Origin: Niastella soli
GTDB lineage: Bacteria; Bacteroidota; Bacteroidia; Chitinophagales; Chitinophagaceae
NCBI RefSeq assembly: GCF_017742245.1
Contig: NZ_JAGHKO010000001.1
Span: forward strand, 2,881,061 to 2,945,060
DNA: 64,000 bases
Direction: 5' to 3'
Shown: piece after piece, positions 52,803 to 62,999 of the stretch
Layout: the number at the start of each line of letters is the position of its first letter
Position numbering within the stretch: the first letter of the stretch is position 1
Position numbers and translations under genes: made by a program
Notes under the pieces: model-generated
Database searches by the model: none
Told to the model about the DNA's origin: nothing
What the model saw: the letters and a program-made list of their open reading frames with translations, nothing else

Positions 52803-55800
52803 TTAGAATTGAAGATTGAGGCCAAACTGAAATGAACGCAGGTTGGGGACAGAGAAATAATCGGCCCCAATATTTGAACCTGCTCCTACAGAGCGGTTCC
52901 CCTGGCTATCCTGTGCCGATGTGGCCTCGGGGTCCAATCCTGAATAATCGGTAATGGTTAACAGGTTTCTGCCCGAGACAGTAACTGCTATCCCTTTAAC
53001 CCAGGAAGCTTTGTCCTTAATTAGATCGCCCAATTGATAGATCAATGTAAGGTCTCTCATCCGCCAATATGATCCATCTTCAACAAACCATCCCGTCCGT
53101 TGAACACTATTGTACATGCTATTATAGAAATTTACAAAGGAGCCTGTTTCTCCGTTTATGGTGAGCGACTTGTCAAAATCCTTGTGTAGCCTGTCGCGAT
53201 ACATCCATTGCTTGGTAAGGTTATAAATGTCATTGCCATGCGACCAGTCCCACTGCATAGAAACTGATAACTTTTGCCACAGCATAACATTATTGGTAAA
53301 TGACATGGTGAATTTAGGATAGGCATTACCAGTTATGTACTGATCATTGGCATCGGTAAGAACGGACCGCTTGGTGGTCTTGTTTACGACAACACCATTG
53401 GCAACTTCGTATTGTGAGGCATTGGCTTCAGGTATATACCTTGATTTGTCTGACTGCCGGGTTTGGTCAATACTGGTTAAAGGATTGGAGGTATAAAAAT
53501 TACCCAGCGATTCCCCTTCTTTTACTATGAACAACCCATTTACAAAGTCGCGGCCATTGGCTACCCGGTCAACTTTTGTTTTAAAGGTACCAAAGCGAAC
53601 GGCCATTGTCCAGTCAACTTTTTTACTGCTGTACATATTGGCATCCAGACTTATATCGGCGCCTTTAACGGTCAGATCAATCAGATTTTCCACGGTCTGT
53701 TGGAAACCTGATGAAGCAGGTTGGTCAACATATTGAATATTGTTATTGTTGTTCTTTTTCCAGTAAGTGGCCGACAAACTGATCCTATTGAACCAGTCCT
53801 TGGTGCCTGGCAAGATGGTTACATCGGTACCTAATTCCATCTCTTTTACTTCCTGTACCTGCAGTTTGGGGTTTCCTGGAATATTCGGCAGGTATAAACC
53901 AACGCCACTGCCTAGTTGCTGAGAACTAAGGGTTGTTTGACGCGAATAATAATTGCCATCAAATTCATTGGGTGGGATACCGGCTGCACCATAGGCTGCA
54001 CGTACTTTCCAATCGTTCAGTACATTTATTTTCAGCAATTCTGATGGTCTGAAGTAAGCCGTTGCACGGCCAAAAGTGAATGGGCTCTTTTGATCACCAA
54101 ATTGTGAGTTATAATCACTGCGTAAACCACCTGTTGCCCCAAACAGGTTTCCGAAATCGATGGTTTGATTTACCAGGTAACCAAATGTGATGTACTCAAG
54201 GCTGCCATCGCCACTGGTTTTTACGCCTGCGGCCGAAATATTGGCGGGAGGGTATTGTGGCAGGTTAACACCCTGGGAAAAGAAAGAATTGTATTCCAGT
54301 TTACGCCAGTCGTAAGAAAACTGGGTAGTAGTGGTGATGGGAAGGTCTATCTTGAAATCCTTGTTGAAATCCAATCTTACATAAATAGTAGATAAGGCGT
54401 TTTGATAAGTTGATTTCGCATGGTCGTCCCGAACGGAACCAAGTGCTGTATTACCCCAGAAACCAAGGTCCACCTGTGGAGATGCTTCCTGGTTTTTGTA
54501 GAGGTCCTGAAATTCTGAATTCCATAATTCAATTCCGTATTTAAAGTCCAGTTCAACAAAGCGGGGGAATTTATAATTCAGGTTACTGTTGTTGATAACG
54601 CGGTTGTCCTTACTGTATCGGGAGTGCCAGTCGGGTTCTGACAAAACATTTAACTGGTTTTCATCTCTTGGCCGTACCACCACCAGATCGCTACCCGGGT
54701 ATTTGGCTGTAAAGTCTATCCAGGGATAGGAGTTGATCATTTCAAATCGATTGTTGTTCGTCCCTTTAAACAGATCATCTACATTAAATAACATTCGCGA
54801 CGTAACATTATAAGTACCCGACAACAGATTTTCATCCTGTAGAATAAGCTGTGTATTATTGCGGGCTGTAAATCCTTTGAATAATTCAAACCCCAGATTG
54901 GCCGAAAGATTGGTGCGGCGAAGGTGGTTATTCAAGACATTCTCCTGGTCAATATGCGAAAGGGTGAATGAATAATCTGTTTTATTACCGCCTCCGGAAA
55001 TTCCTAATGAATTGATGGTTGAGGTGGCTGTTTGGTAAGCCTGTTCAAGGTGGTCGTACAACGGTAAGTTAGCAGGATAGGTTTTGTTGTTCTTTAAACT
55101 AAAATCGGTATTGAAATCTTCTTCTGCAGGTTCGGGCCACATGCCATTTGAGTCGGGTTTTAAAACATCTCCATTGCGGTCAAGGATATTGCCATTGGCA
55201 TCCTGCTGAAAGTGATGGAGTTTTGCACTCAGGGTTTTGTCTTCACCAAGTATAACATTATCAATACTTACTTTTGATGCAAGGGTAATGGATAAAGGTT
55301 TGTTTTTACTGCCTTTCTTGGTAAAGATCTGTATAACGCCATTAGCGCCCTGTGCGCCATACAGCATACCGGCTGAAGGTCCCTTGGCCACTTCAACTTT
55401 TTCAACATTGCTTACATCCAGTCCGTTGATGTCTGTTACCTGAACCCCATCAACCAATATAATGGGATTAGTAGAACCCAGGGAATTAATACCACGAAGA
55501 ATGATATTGGGTTTTTGACCGGGTTCACCTGAAAGGCTTTGAATATTAGCGCCGGCCACCTTGCCAATCAGAGCCTGGTCAATTGATAATATAGCTGATT
55601 TTGCCATATCCTTATTGCCCACGCTTGCTACATCTATGGAAAGCTTTTTCTTTTCTGTAGCAACCCCGGTACCAGTCACTACTATTTCGCTGAGGGATTT
55701 TATTTCAGCTGACAATTGTATATCAAAAACGGTGCGGTTTCGAACGCTCATTTCAGTTGATTCATAACCAATGCCTGAAAAGACCAACGTGGCATTTTCA

Positions 55801-55988
55801 GGAACACTCAGTTTAAACGAACCATCGGCGCCCGTAGTAGTACCTGATGACGTTCCTTTAATGGTGACAGAAATGCTTGGTAGCGGTGTGCCCGACGGAT
55901 CAGTAATTTTACCGCTTACTGATTTCGTTTGTCCGTATGCTGTAGCAAGCATACTGGTCATAAGAAGAAGTGCTAAGAGTTTTCTCAT
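52803..55988 (-). CDS. SusC/RagA TonB-dependent receptor
   Basis: The 1061-residue protein has a signal peptide (MLATAYGQ), a carboxypeptidase-regulatory-like domain (VSGKITDPSGTPLPSISVTI), TonB box-like region (LSEIVVTGTG), plug (IILRGINSLGSTNPIILVDG, KVEVAKGPSAGMLYGAQGAN) and a long beta-barrel ending in SFQFGLNLQF. There is no STN domain, in keeping with the lack of a sigma/FecR pair. It is co-transcribed with the SusD gene that follows. Confidence 0.94.
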   Translation of the reverse strand: MRKLLALLLMTSMLATAYGQTKSVSGKITDPSGTPLPSISVTIKGTSSGTTTGADGSFKLSVPENATLVFSGIGYESTEMSVRNRTVFDIQLSAEIKSLSEIVVTGTGVATEKKKLSIDVASVGNKDMAKSAILSIDQALIGKVAGANIQSLSGEPGQKPNIILRGINSLGSTNPIILVDGVQVTDINGLDVSNVEKVEVAKGPSAGMLYGAQGANGVIQIFTKKGSKNKPLSITLASKVSIDNVILGEDKTLSAKLHHFQQDANGNILDRNGDVLKPDSNGMWPEPAEEDFNTDFSLKNNKTYPANLPLYDHLEQAYQTATSTINSLGISGGGNKTDYSFTLSHIDQENVLNNHLRRTNLSANLGFELFKGFTARNNTQLILQDENLLSGTYNVTSRMLFNVDDLFKGTNNNRFEMINSYPWIDFTAKYPGSDLVVVRPRDENQLNVLSEPDWHSRYSKDNRVINNSNLNYKFPRFVELDFKYGIELWNSEFQDLYKNQEASPQVDLGFWGNTALGSVRDDHAKSTYQNALSTIYVRLDFNKDFKIDLPITTTTQFSYDWRKLEYNSFFSQGVNLPQYPPANISAAGVKTSGDGSLEYITFGYLVNQTIDFGNLFGATGGLRSDYNSQFGDQKSPFTFGRATAYFRPSELLKINVLNDWKVRAAYGAAGIPPNEFDGNYYSRQTTLSSQQLGSGVGLYLPNIPGNPKLQVQEVKEMELGTDVTILPGTKDWFNRISLSATYWKKNNNNNIQYVDQPASSGFQQTVENLIDLTVKGADISLDANMYSSKKVDWTMAVRFGTFKTKVDRVANGRDFVNGLFIVKEGESLGNFYTSNPLTSIDQTRQSDKSRYIPEANASQYEVANGVVVNKTTKRSVLTDANDQYITGNAYPKFTMSFTNNVMLWQKLSVSMQWDWSHGNDIYNLTKQWMYRDRLHKDFDKSLTINGETGSFVNFYNSMYNSVQRTGWFVEDGSYWRMRDLTLIYQLGDLIKDKASWVKGIAVTVSGRNLLTITDYSGLDPEATSAQDSQGNRSVGAGSNIGADYFSVPNLRSFQFGLNLQF

Positions 55989-56337
55989 GATTAGTATTAT
56001 GTTTGGTTAAACAATAAGGTATCCCTGGTAATGAAATGTGCTGTAAATAGCTATTCCATTACCTAAATCAGGGTCTCTTTTTCGGGTATGAATGTGCAGG
56101 GCAGGATCGCAGTTGAAGTGCGAAATAAGTTGAGCCTGGATACTTCGTCAGTCTGGTGATTTTTTGCTTGGGGGAGCGGAGATCACTTATATGACAAACA
56201 CTTGTTTGCAACTGCTGCATTGGCAGCCGAATGTTGACGGTGAGATTACAATAGAGTGAAAACAAAAAGGGCGGAAAGCCGGTCTTTGCTGCACCTGCCT
56301 TCCGCCCCAGCGGTAATTGTTATTCTAAAACAATAAA
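55989..56337. other. SusC upstream region and neighbour terminator
   Basis: A 349 bp spacer. It holds the terminator of the DUF1624-like gene (56259-56308) and presumably the susC promoter on the minus strand; TACCTTAT near 56010 is a poor -7 candidate. A short minus-strand frame (56068-56265) looks random. Confidence 0.45.
56259..56308 (-). terminator. Rho-independent terminator of DUF1624-like gene
   Basis: On the minus strand GGGCGGAA/TTCCGCCC closes a 22-nt loop (56269-56307) and is followed by CCTTTTTGTTTTC. It lies just after the stop at 56338. Confidence 0.75.
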
Positions 56338-57534
56338 TTATATATAACTCAGCCACCATTTTGAACGGTTGGCTTGCTTATAGTTATCGTACCATTTACA
56401 AAGCGGATAAACGCCTATCAAGATAATTATCCATAACACATATACAAATGCAAGGCTATAACCATAGCCCTGTAACTGGGCATTCATACTTACCCAGCCT
56501 GTTAATACCATGTCGCTCCAGTTAAAACCGGAGATCGCCGCAGCTATTACAGCCAGTATATGTATTAAGTAAATATGCAACAGGTAATAGAACATGGGCA
56601 CCCGGCCGAACACCACTACTTTTTCTGAAAGTTTGTTCAACGGTCTTTCTGCAAACGCCAGGAACAACATGCCAGGACCTATCGTCATTAAAATATATAA
56701 TAAGGAAGGCGGATACTTGGTGGTATTTAAAAATGAAAGCAGCGTGAACACCGGTGTTTTTTGTGCCGACCAGGGATGCGGATCGCCATACATATTAATA
56801 AAGCGAATGATGATGAAGAGGGCAATGGCTCCGAGTCCTAAGGCTATAAGGTTTTTTCTTCTTTTGCCGGCATCATAGGTTGGCAGATATAATTGCCCAA
56901 AAACATAACCAACCAGCATAATGCCTATCCAGGGCGTAACAGGATAACCCATCATAATGGTAAGTGGCTTAATGGTAAGAATGCGTTGTTCGTGCAATGC
57001 AGCCGTTAGGAAAGTAGGATGTGCACTTGGTGGCGCATCGAGCAGGTTATGCGCGCCAATCAATGCCAGCCCAATAATTAAAATAGCCGTTAACGGCAAA
57101 TAGATCAATGCTGAAAGTACCATCATACTTACGCCAAGGGCCCAAATTACCTGCAGGATCAGTACGGGGTATGCCGGGTTGAATGTCCAACCCATAGTAA
57201 CGATCAATACTTCGGCAATAACCAGCCACAAACCCCTGGTAAAAAGAAAGAAGGCCAATTCGTTTTTTGTTTTTTTGGTCCCATTCAAAAAAGCGGAAGT
57301 ACCGGCGAGGAAAGTAAATATAGGCGCGCAAAAATGGGTGATCCACCGGGTAAAGAACAACGGCACATCGGTGCGGGACAGATCAGTAGGATCATATAAA
57401 AAAGCGCTTGCATGAAAATAATCGCGCACATGATCTAACGCCATAATGATCATAACGGTTCCCCGTAGCAGGTCAATGGAATGAAGGCGTTTACTTTTAA
57501 CCGGCATGGCCGGTATAGCAGCTGATTGGGTCAT
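56338..57534 (-). CDS. DUF1624 family membrane protein (heparan acetyltransferase-like)
   Basis: The 398-residue protein has about ten membrane helices and the family start SIDLLRGTVMIIMALDHVRDYFH with the conserved Arg and His-Asp residues, then FTRWITHFCAPIFTFLAGTS. The DUF1624 family includes the catalytic fold of heparan-alpha-glucosaminide N-acetyltransferase, which moves acetyl groups across a membrane. Acyl transfer to an envelope sugar is plausible; substrate unknown. It has its own terminator and no partner genes. Confidence 0.85.
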   Translation of the reverse strand: MTQSAAIPAMPVKSKRLHSIDLLRGTVMIIMALDHVRDYFHASAFLYDPTDLSRTDVPLFFTRWITHFCAPIFTFLAGTSAFLNGTKKTKNELAFFLFTRGLWLVIAEVLIVTMGWTFNPAYPVLILQVIWALGVSMMVLSALIYLPLTAILIIGLALIGAHNLLDAPPSAHPTFLTAALHEQRILTIKPLTIMMGYPVTPWIGIMLVGYVFGQLYLPTYDAGKRRKNLIALGLGAIALFIIIRFINMYGDPHPWSAQKTPVFTLLSFLNTTKYPPSLLYILMTIGPGMLFLAFAERPLNKLSEKVVVFGRVPMFYYLLHIYLIHILAVIAAAISGFNWSDMVLTGWVSMNAQLQGYGYSLAFVYVLWIIILIGVYPLCKWYDNYKQANRSKWWLSYI

Positions 57535-57663
57535 TTATAATTGGTTGATGTGTTGGTTATTAGGAACAGCTTCGGACTGCTGTTGGCGATGCCTTGTTCT
57601 GTAAAGGTAATTATTGTTAGAATAAAATTCAGTATAAATTATACACTTTAGAATTTTATTCTG

Positions 57664-57694
57664 TTTGTTTGGTGTTTTAACCCTGATATCTTTG
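57664..57694 (+). promoter_or_regulatory. Consensus Bacteroidota promoter (TTTG-N19-TATCTTTG)
   Basis: TTTG at 57664-57667, a 19-nt spacer and an exact TATCTTTG at 57687-57694. This is the best promoter match in the window. A start near 57701 gives a 92-nt leader to the OmpA-type gene. Confidence 0.75.
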
Positions 57695-57792
57695 GAAAAG
57701 CGGGCAATTGGGCCATAAAATATTTTATCTGGGGCCAAACTATGCAATCCATAGCTAAATTGTACGTTATTAAGTAATTAAATCCAAACCTA

Positions 57793-59403
57793 GTGAGAAG
57801 AGTAGTACCCTTTTTAATCCTGGCCTTGTGTCTGAAACAGGCTACTGCCCAGATGTCAAACCCAAGTGATACTGGCAAGTTAATAGCGCAAAAGGATAAT
57901 ATCATTACGCAGAATACGATCATTAAGATCGAGAATTTAGGCGAGAACATCAACTCCGATCTGCCCGAATTGCGTCCTACCGTATCGGCAGATGGTAATC
58001 TGTTATTTTTTATTTGTGAGAACCACCCCGCCAATACCAAGTATAATTCGGTGCCCAATTCACAGGATATCTGGTATGCAGAACGCGATTCAAATGGGGT
58101 GTGGAAGGAAGCACGTCATTTAAAATTTCCCCTGAATACCTCTCAGTATAATGCGGTGTATTGGATCTCGCCCGATAAGAACCGGATTCTTATTCGTGGT
58201 GCATTTGGTAACGGTGGCGCCTTTTTTGGAAAGGGGGTGAGTATTTGTACACGCCAGGCCGATGGCCGCTGGAGCGACCCGGAAATGTTATATATAAAAA
58301 AGTATGACAAATACGACAAGGGCCAGGTGTCGGGTGCTACGCTTTCACCAGATATGAAAGCATTGGTGTTGTATATGTCGCCCGAGCCGGGTAGTCCCAA
58401 TAACGATCTTTTTGTTTGTTTTCGCGAGCCCGATGGCAGCTGGACGGAGCCCAAAAGCCTGGGTAAAGAAATAAATTTACCTGGCAACGAAATGACTCCT
58501 TACATCGCAGCAGATGGGGTGACTATGTATTATAGCAGCGACCGCCCCGGCGGTTTTGGTGATAACGATATTTATATGACCAAGCGTCTTGATAAAAGCT
58601 GGACCAAATGGAGCACGCCGGTGAATTTAGGGGAACCTATCAACACCGAAGGCTGGGATGCCTTTTTTACACTGGACGCCGGTGGAGAGTATGCCTACCT
58701 GACAAGTTATAAAGATTCTTATGGTGAAAGTGATATCGTACGGGTAAAACTGTTAGAAAAAGAAAAACCAAACCCGGTGCTGTTAGTAAGTGGCAATGTG
58801 TATAATGCCAAAACAAAACAACCGCTCAGTGCTTCGCTTATCTATGAAACCCTGCCCGATGGGATAGAAGCAGGCAGTGGTTTATCGAGCCCAAGGGATG
58901 GGGCATTCAAAGTTGTATTGCCCTACGATAAGAACTATAGTATTCGAGCCAGCGCCGATAAATTCTTTGCTATTTCCGAGAACCTGAACCTCGACTCTAT
59001 GGTAAAGGCGGGCTTCAAGGAAATTCATAAAGACCTGTACCTGGTGCCCATTGAAATTGGACAGGTGGTTCGGTTGAACAACGTGTTCTTCGATTTCGAC
59101 AAGTGGGACCTGCGTCCGGAATCAAATGTTGAGCTGGACCGCGTAGTTAAATTGTTGAAAGATAACCCAGCCATTGAAATTGAGTTAAGCGCGCATACAG
59201 ATAGTAAAGGTTCTGACGAATATAACTTCAGGCTTTCTGATAACCGTGCTAAATCGTGCGTGGAATACATCATCTCGAAAGGTATACCTGCCAGCAGGAT
59301 CACTTCGAAAGGATATGGTGAAAGCATGCCGGTGGCCACTAACGAAACCGATGAGGGCCGTCAGTTGAACCGTCGTGTTGAATTCAAGATCTTGAAGAAC
59401 TAA
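57793..59403 (+). CDS. PD40/OmpA-family outer-membrane protein
   Basis: The 536-residue protein starts at GTG (57793), since an in-frame stop lies at 57775 and the next ATG is past the signal peptide (FLILALCLKQATAQ). PD40/WD40-like repeats follow (LRPTVSADGNLLFFIC, MTPYIAADGVTMYYSSDRPG, WDAFFTLDAGGEYAYLTSY), then a carboxypeptidase-regulatory-like module, and a C-terminal OmpA domain (VFFDFDKWDLRPESNVELDR, SAHTDSKGSDEYNFRLSDNR) that binds peptidoglycan. This three-part architecture is typical of Bacteroidota envelope proteins. A consensus promoter lies at 57664 and terminators at 59417-59506. Confidence 0.92.
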   Translation: MRRVVPFLILALCLKQATAQMSNPSDTGKLIAQKDNIITQNTIIKIENLGENINSDLPELRPTVSADGNLLFFICENHPANTKYNSVPNSQDIWYAERDSNGVWKEARHLKFPLNTSQYNAVYWISPDKNRILIRGAFGNGGAFFGKGVSICTRQADGRWSDPEMLYIKKYDKYDKGQVSGATLSPDMKALVLYMSPEPGSPNNDLFVCFREPDGSWTEPKSLGKEINLPGNEMTPYIAADGVTMYYSSDRPGGFGDNDIYMTKRLDKSWTKWSTPVNLGEPINTEGWDAFFTLDAGGEYAYLTSYKDSYGESDIVRVKLLEKEKPNPVLLVSGNVYNAKTKQPLSASLIYETLPDGIEAGSGLSSPRDGAFKVVLPYDKNYSIRASADKFFAISENLNLDSMVKAGFKEIHKDLYLVPIEIGQVVRLNNVFFDFDKWDLRPESNVELDRVVKLLKDNPAIEIELSAHTDSKGSDEYNFRLSDNRAKSCVEYIISKGIPASRITSKGYGESMPVATNETDEGRQLNRRVEFKILKN

Positions 59404-59416
59404 AATAATAAGCATC

Positions 59417-59506
59417 AAAGGTGAGTCATCCGCTGGCTAGCGGATGGCCCACCTTTTTGGAAACGCGTTTAAAGGTGAGCCCCCGTTGGCTCACCTTTCT
59501 TTTTTA
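59417..59506 (+). terminator. Double palindromic terminator region
   Basis: First AAAGGTG...CACCTTT encloses the palindrome CATCCGCTGGCTAGCGGATG (59427-59446) and ends in five Ts. Then AAAGGTGAGCC/GGCTCACCTTT (59471-59498) is a perfect 11-bp stem with a 6-nt loop and a T run. AAGGTGAGCC also occurs as an inverted repeat at 45731-45760. Confidence 0.8.
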
Positions 59507-59530
59507 TATATTTACCTAATAATTAATTAC

Positions 59531-61003
59531 ATGAGATACTTCGCCGCCCTGTTCGCTGTTAGTTTGATATGCGCAATAAGTGTTGCACAAACTAAAAAAG
59601 CGCCTATCGAGGCTATTAAACAAGCTGATCTGAAACGTGACCTGTTCCGCCTGGCCGACGATTATTTCAGAGGGCGGGAAGCCGGTACACTGGATGAGTT
59701 AAAAGCTTCCACCTGGCTTGCAGAAGAAGCGCGCAAAGCCGGGTTGGAACCAGCCGGCGATGATGGTACCTACTTCCAATTCTTTTCCCTCAACCGGGAA
59801 CGGATAAGTGATCGCAGCACGATAAAGATCGGCGAACGGTCTTTCAATTTGTGGAAAGATGTAGTGGTGTACGAACCCGCCTTTGCCACCGTAGCAGCAC
59901 CGATCGTATTTATAGAAAACCCCGATACCGTTGCGGAAGAAACAGTAAAAGGCAAGGTAGTGGCCCTGCAGTTTACACCGCAAGGGATAACCGACCCGCG
60001 CAAGACCATTGCCTGGCGTTATAGTGGTTTTGTGGTCTCGGCCTGGGCACGTAAGCTGGCCGCCAAAGGAGTAAAGGCTATTTTGTTTGTGTCCGATGAG
60101 CTGGCTGAGCAGGCATGGCCGCGTTATGCGCAATATTCCAACCGCGGTTCCTACCAAATAGAAGGCAGCCTGTTTCCCAACCGTCGCTTATTGAAAGACA
60201 TTCCTATTATCTGGGTACGAAAAGAAGCGCTTGGGCTGGTACGTACACCCGGGCAACGCCTGGATGCACAGATCTATTCCGAATCGTTTACTTATCCTTC
60301 CGTGAATGTGGTGGCAAAAGTAAAAGGTACCGATCCGGCTCTCGCAAAAGAATATGTATTGTTCAGCGGTCATCAGGACCATGATGGCGTTCGAAATATT
60401 GAAGGGGTAAAGGATTCAATTATGAATGGGGCCGATGATAATGCCACCGTTAGTGTGGCCCTGCTGGCCATTGGCCGGGCCTTTCATCAGCAACCGGGTA
60501 AACGCAGCGCCCTGTTTGTATGGCACGGATCGGAAGAGCGGGGTTTGTTTGGTTCAACCTGGTATGCCGAACATCCTACAGTGCCCCGTGAGTCGCTGGT
60601 AGCAGTATTGAATGGCGATATGATAGGGATGAATGCACCAGACAGTGCCGCATTGTTAGGCGTTATACCACCGCACCTCAATTCCAGCGACCTGGTGAAG
60701 ATAGCCTTGCAGGAGAATGCAAAAGGACCGAAATTCAAATTGGATACAGCCTGGGATAAAGCTTCGCATCATGAGGGCTGGTATTTCCGCAGCGATCATT
60801 TCCCCTATGCGAAAAAAAATATCCCCGCGGTATTTTTCAGTACGTTGCCACACCCATTGTATCATACCCCCGGTGATGAAGCCGCCACCATTAATATAGA
60901 AAAACTCACCAGGATGACCCGTTGGATGTATGCCACCGGTTTTGCCGTAGCCAATGCTGCCAACCGGCCACGGCTGGAACCGGGTTTTAAACTCGAACGG
61001 TAA
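59531..61003 (+). CDS. M28 family metallopeptidase, secreted
   Basis: From ATG 59531 the protein has 490 residues, a signal peptide (VSLICAISVAQ) and an M28 zinc peptidase domain: SGHQDHDG gives the first His and Asp, GADDNATVSVALLAI the bridging Asp, EERGLFGS the catalytic Glu pair, NGDMIG another ligand, and SDHFPY the last His. A PA-like insert (about 130-250) precedes the catalytic part. It should act as an exported aminopeptidase. The frame is open to 59444 but that part lies in the terminator region. Confidence 0.92.
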   Translation: MRYFAALFAVSLICAISVAQTKKAPIEAIKQADLKRDLFRLADDYFRGREAGTLDELKASTWLAEEARKAGLEPAGDDGTYFQFFSLNRERISDRSTIKIGERSFNLWKDVVVYEPAFATVAAPIVFIENPDTVAEETVKGKVVALQFTPQGITDPRKTIAWRYSGFVVSAWARKLAAKGVKAILFVSDELAEQAWPRYAQYSNRGSYQIEGSLFPNRRLLKDIPIIWVRKEALGLVRTPGQRLDAQIYSESFTYPSVNVVAKVKGTDPALAKEYVLFSGHQDHDGVRNIEGVKDSIMNGADDNATVSVALLAIGRAFHQQPGKRSALFVWHGSEERGLFGSTWYAEHPTVPRESLVAVLNGDMIGMNAPDSAALLGVIPPHLNSSDLVKIALQENAKGPKFKLDTAWDKASHHEGWYFRSDHFPYAKKNIPAVFFSTLPHPLYHTPGDEAATINIEKLTRMTRWMYATGFAVANAANRPRLEPGFKLER

Positions 61004-61130
61004 ACCGCTGCATTTAATGCGTTTTTGTCGTTATAAGGACGGCACAGGATACTATTCAAATTTAAATGCCTATTTTAGGATCAGTAAGCACAAACTGTTT
61101 TAAACCTAACTGCTAAAAGTGAGGGGTGAC

Positions 61131-61742
61131 ATGTACGCTGATCAGACATTTAATCTTGATAGCAACGATGCCTCCATGTTTGCCATAAAGAACGATGCGG
61201 CTGCCTTTGAACAATATTTCAAACAACACTTCGCTTCCTTATGTACGTGGTGTCAGCATAAATATGAGTTCGATAGCGATATCGCCAAAGAAGTAGTGCA
61301 TACCGCTTTTATAAAACTATGGAAGGTCCGGGCTACGCTACCACCCGAAATGCCGATAAAGGCCTTTTTGCATAAAGTAATTAGTAATACCAGCCTCGAT
61401 ATCTTGCGCCACGCCAAAGTGCGTGAACGGTTCCAACACTTCGTTCAACAACGAAACGAAAATGCCGGTCCCCCCACTCCCCAGGAGAATTACGATTCAA
61501 AGAAATTACAGGATGACATTGATACGGCGATCTCGGAACTGCCCGAACAAATGCGTACCATTTTTGAACTGAGCCGGTACGAAGGGTTGAAGTATGCTGA
61601 GATTGCCCGGCAACTGAATGTATCGGTAAACACGGTAGAGACCCAAATGGGGCGCGCCCTGAAAAAATTACGTATCCGGCTGGCCGCTTATTTATCGAGC
61701 GGCTATTTCATAATAATGATAATCAACAATATAATTATTTAA
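61131..61742 (+). CDS. ECF RNA polymerase sigma-70 factor
   Basis: From ATG 61131 the protein has 203 residues; a GTG at 61119 is possible, but GAGGGGTG before 61131 can serve as ribosome binding site. Region 2 (FEQYFKQHFASLCTWCQHKY, DIAKEVVHTAFIKLWK) and region 4 (LPEQMRTIFELSRYEGLKYA, EIARQLNVSVNTVETQMGRA) are clear. The tail is hydrophobic (YLSSGYFIIMIINNIII). It heads a sigma-FecR-SusC unit running off the window. Confidence 0.93.
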   Translation: MYADQTFNLDSNDASMFAIKNDAAAFEQYFKQHFASLCTWCQHKYEFDSDIAKEVVHTAFIKLWKVRATLPPEMPIKAFLHKVISNTSLDILRHAKVRERFQHFVQQRNENAGPPTPQENYDSKKLQDDIDTAISELPEQMRTIFELSRYEGLKYAEIARQLNVSVNTVETQMGRALKKLRIRLAAYLSSGYFIIMIINNIII

Positions 61743-61801
61743 AAAAAAGTAAGGTGCGCGTGTCACGGTAAGTGTTCTCTAAAACGTAATATCATCAGAA
61801 C

Positions 61802-62920
61802 ATGAAGAATAGCGAGCAATTGGACGATTTGATCACCAGAAGTTTTGGCAACGAACTGAACAGCGATGATCAGGCCTTTCTGGAGCAATGGTTAAGTGCC
61901 AGCGAAGAGAACAGGCAATATTACGAAGCATTGAAAAATACCTGGCAGTTGATGAAGAACGAACAATCACCCGATGAAATAAATGCAGACAGGGAATGGA
62001 CCTATTTTCAGGAAGTGCTGGAGCAGGATGCCCGGGGTGAGCGCGATTACATAGCGGAGATACCCCGCAAACCCGGCATTGTACGAAAAGTGGTGGTGGC
62101 CACAGCTATGGCGGCTGCTATATTATTGATTATAGTGGCAGGGTATAGCTGGCTGGGAAATAAAAAGAAGCCCGAAATAGTGAAAGTGGAAACAAACACG
62201 TCTTCGACAGTTGTAGTGCGGCATGAAATGAACACGTCGGGTAACGTAAAACGGTTGTTGTTACAAGACAGTTCTGAAATAATACTGGACCCCTTGAGTG
62301 AAGTGACCTGGAACGAACCCTTCACCAATAACAGAAGGGATATCTTGTTAAATGGAAGAGCACAGTTCCATGTAGCAAAAGACAAAACAAGACCTTTTAC
62401 CGTTTTTAGCGGACAAATAGCCACCACAGCCCTTGGCACCCGGTTTACAGTTACTGCTTTTGAGCAGTCGGCATATATAACAGTACAGTTGTTTGAAGGC
62501 AAAGTAGTAGTGAAAGCGGCGGACAGTATTCAACCCCGGCTGAAAAAAGATTTCTACCTGTTACCTGGCGAAGAGTTATTGTATAATAACAAACAATATA
62601 CAGCGCATGTACGCCGGTTTATAAAGGATCATACAACTGACACAAAAAATGAAGAAGCCGGAATGGACGACCAGCCCTTGTTACCGGTAGATAAGGGATC
62701 GTGGTACATGTTCAATAACCAGCCATTGGCGCAGGTGTTTAAACAGTTGGAAGAGATGTATGGGGTTCACATCAGCTATTCGGAAAAGGACATACAAAAA
62801 ATGTATTTCATAGGTAAGTTCAGCAAGAATGATTCGGTGAACAATATTCTGAAACAAATTGCTGCCCTTAATAATTTAACGGTGACCAGACAAAACGATA
62901 CCTATATTATAAGCAGATAG
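61802..62920 (+). CDS. FecR family anti-sigma factor
   Basis: The 372-residue protein has a cytosolic helical N-terminus (1-90), one membrane helix (VVVATAMAAAILLIIVAGYS, 97-116), a periplasmic FecR domain (LLLQDSSEIILDPLSEVTWN, DILLNGRAQFHVAKDKTRPF, TALGTRFTVTAF) and a C-terminal STN-like region (LAQVFKQLEEMYGVHISYSE). It lies 59 bp after the sigma gene and 79 bp before the SusC gene. It should bind and control the sigma factor at 61131. Confidence 0.93.
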   Translation: MKNSEQLDDLITRSFGNELNSDDQAFLEQWLSASEENRQYYEALKNTWQLMKNEQSPDEINADREWTYFQEVLEQDARGERDYIAEIPRKPGIVRKVVVATAMAAAILLIIVAGYSWLGNKKKPEIVKVETNTSSTVVVRHEMNTSGNVKRLLLQDSSEIILDPLSEVTWNEPFTNNRRDILLNGRAQFHVAKDKTRPFTVFSGQIATTALGTRFTVTAFEQSAYITVQLFEGKVVVKAADSIQPRLKKDFYLLPGEELLYNNKQYTAHVRRFIKDHTTDTKNEEAGMDDQPLLPVDKGSWYMFNNQPLAQVFKQLEEMYGVHISYSEKDIQKMYFIGKFSKNDSVNNILKQIAALNNLTVTRQNDTYIISR

Positions 62921-62999
62921 TATTACTACATACTATATGATTGCGATAAGTATTCCGTAACTACGGCCAATCTTTCTTTAATATAAAACGACACGCCAT

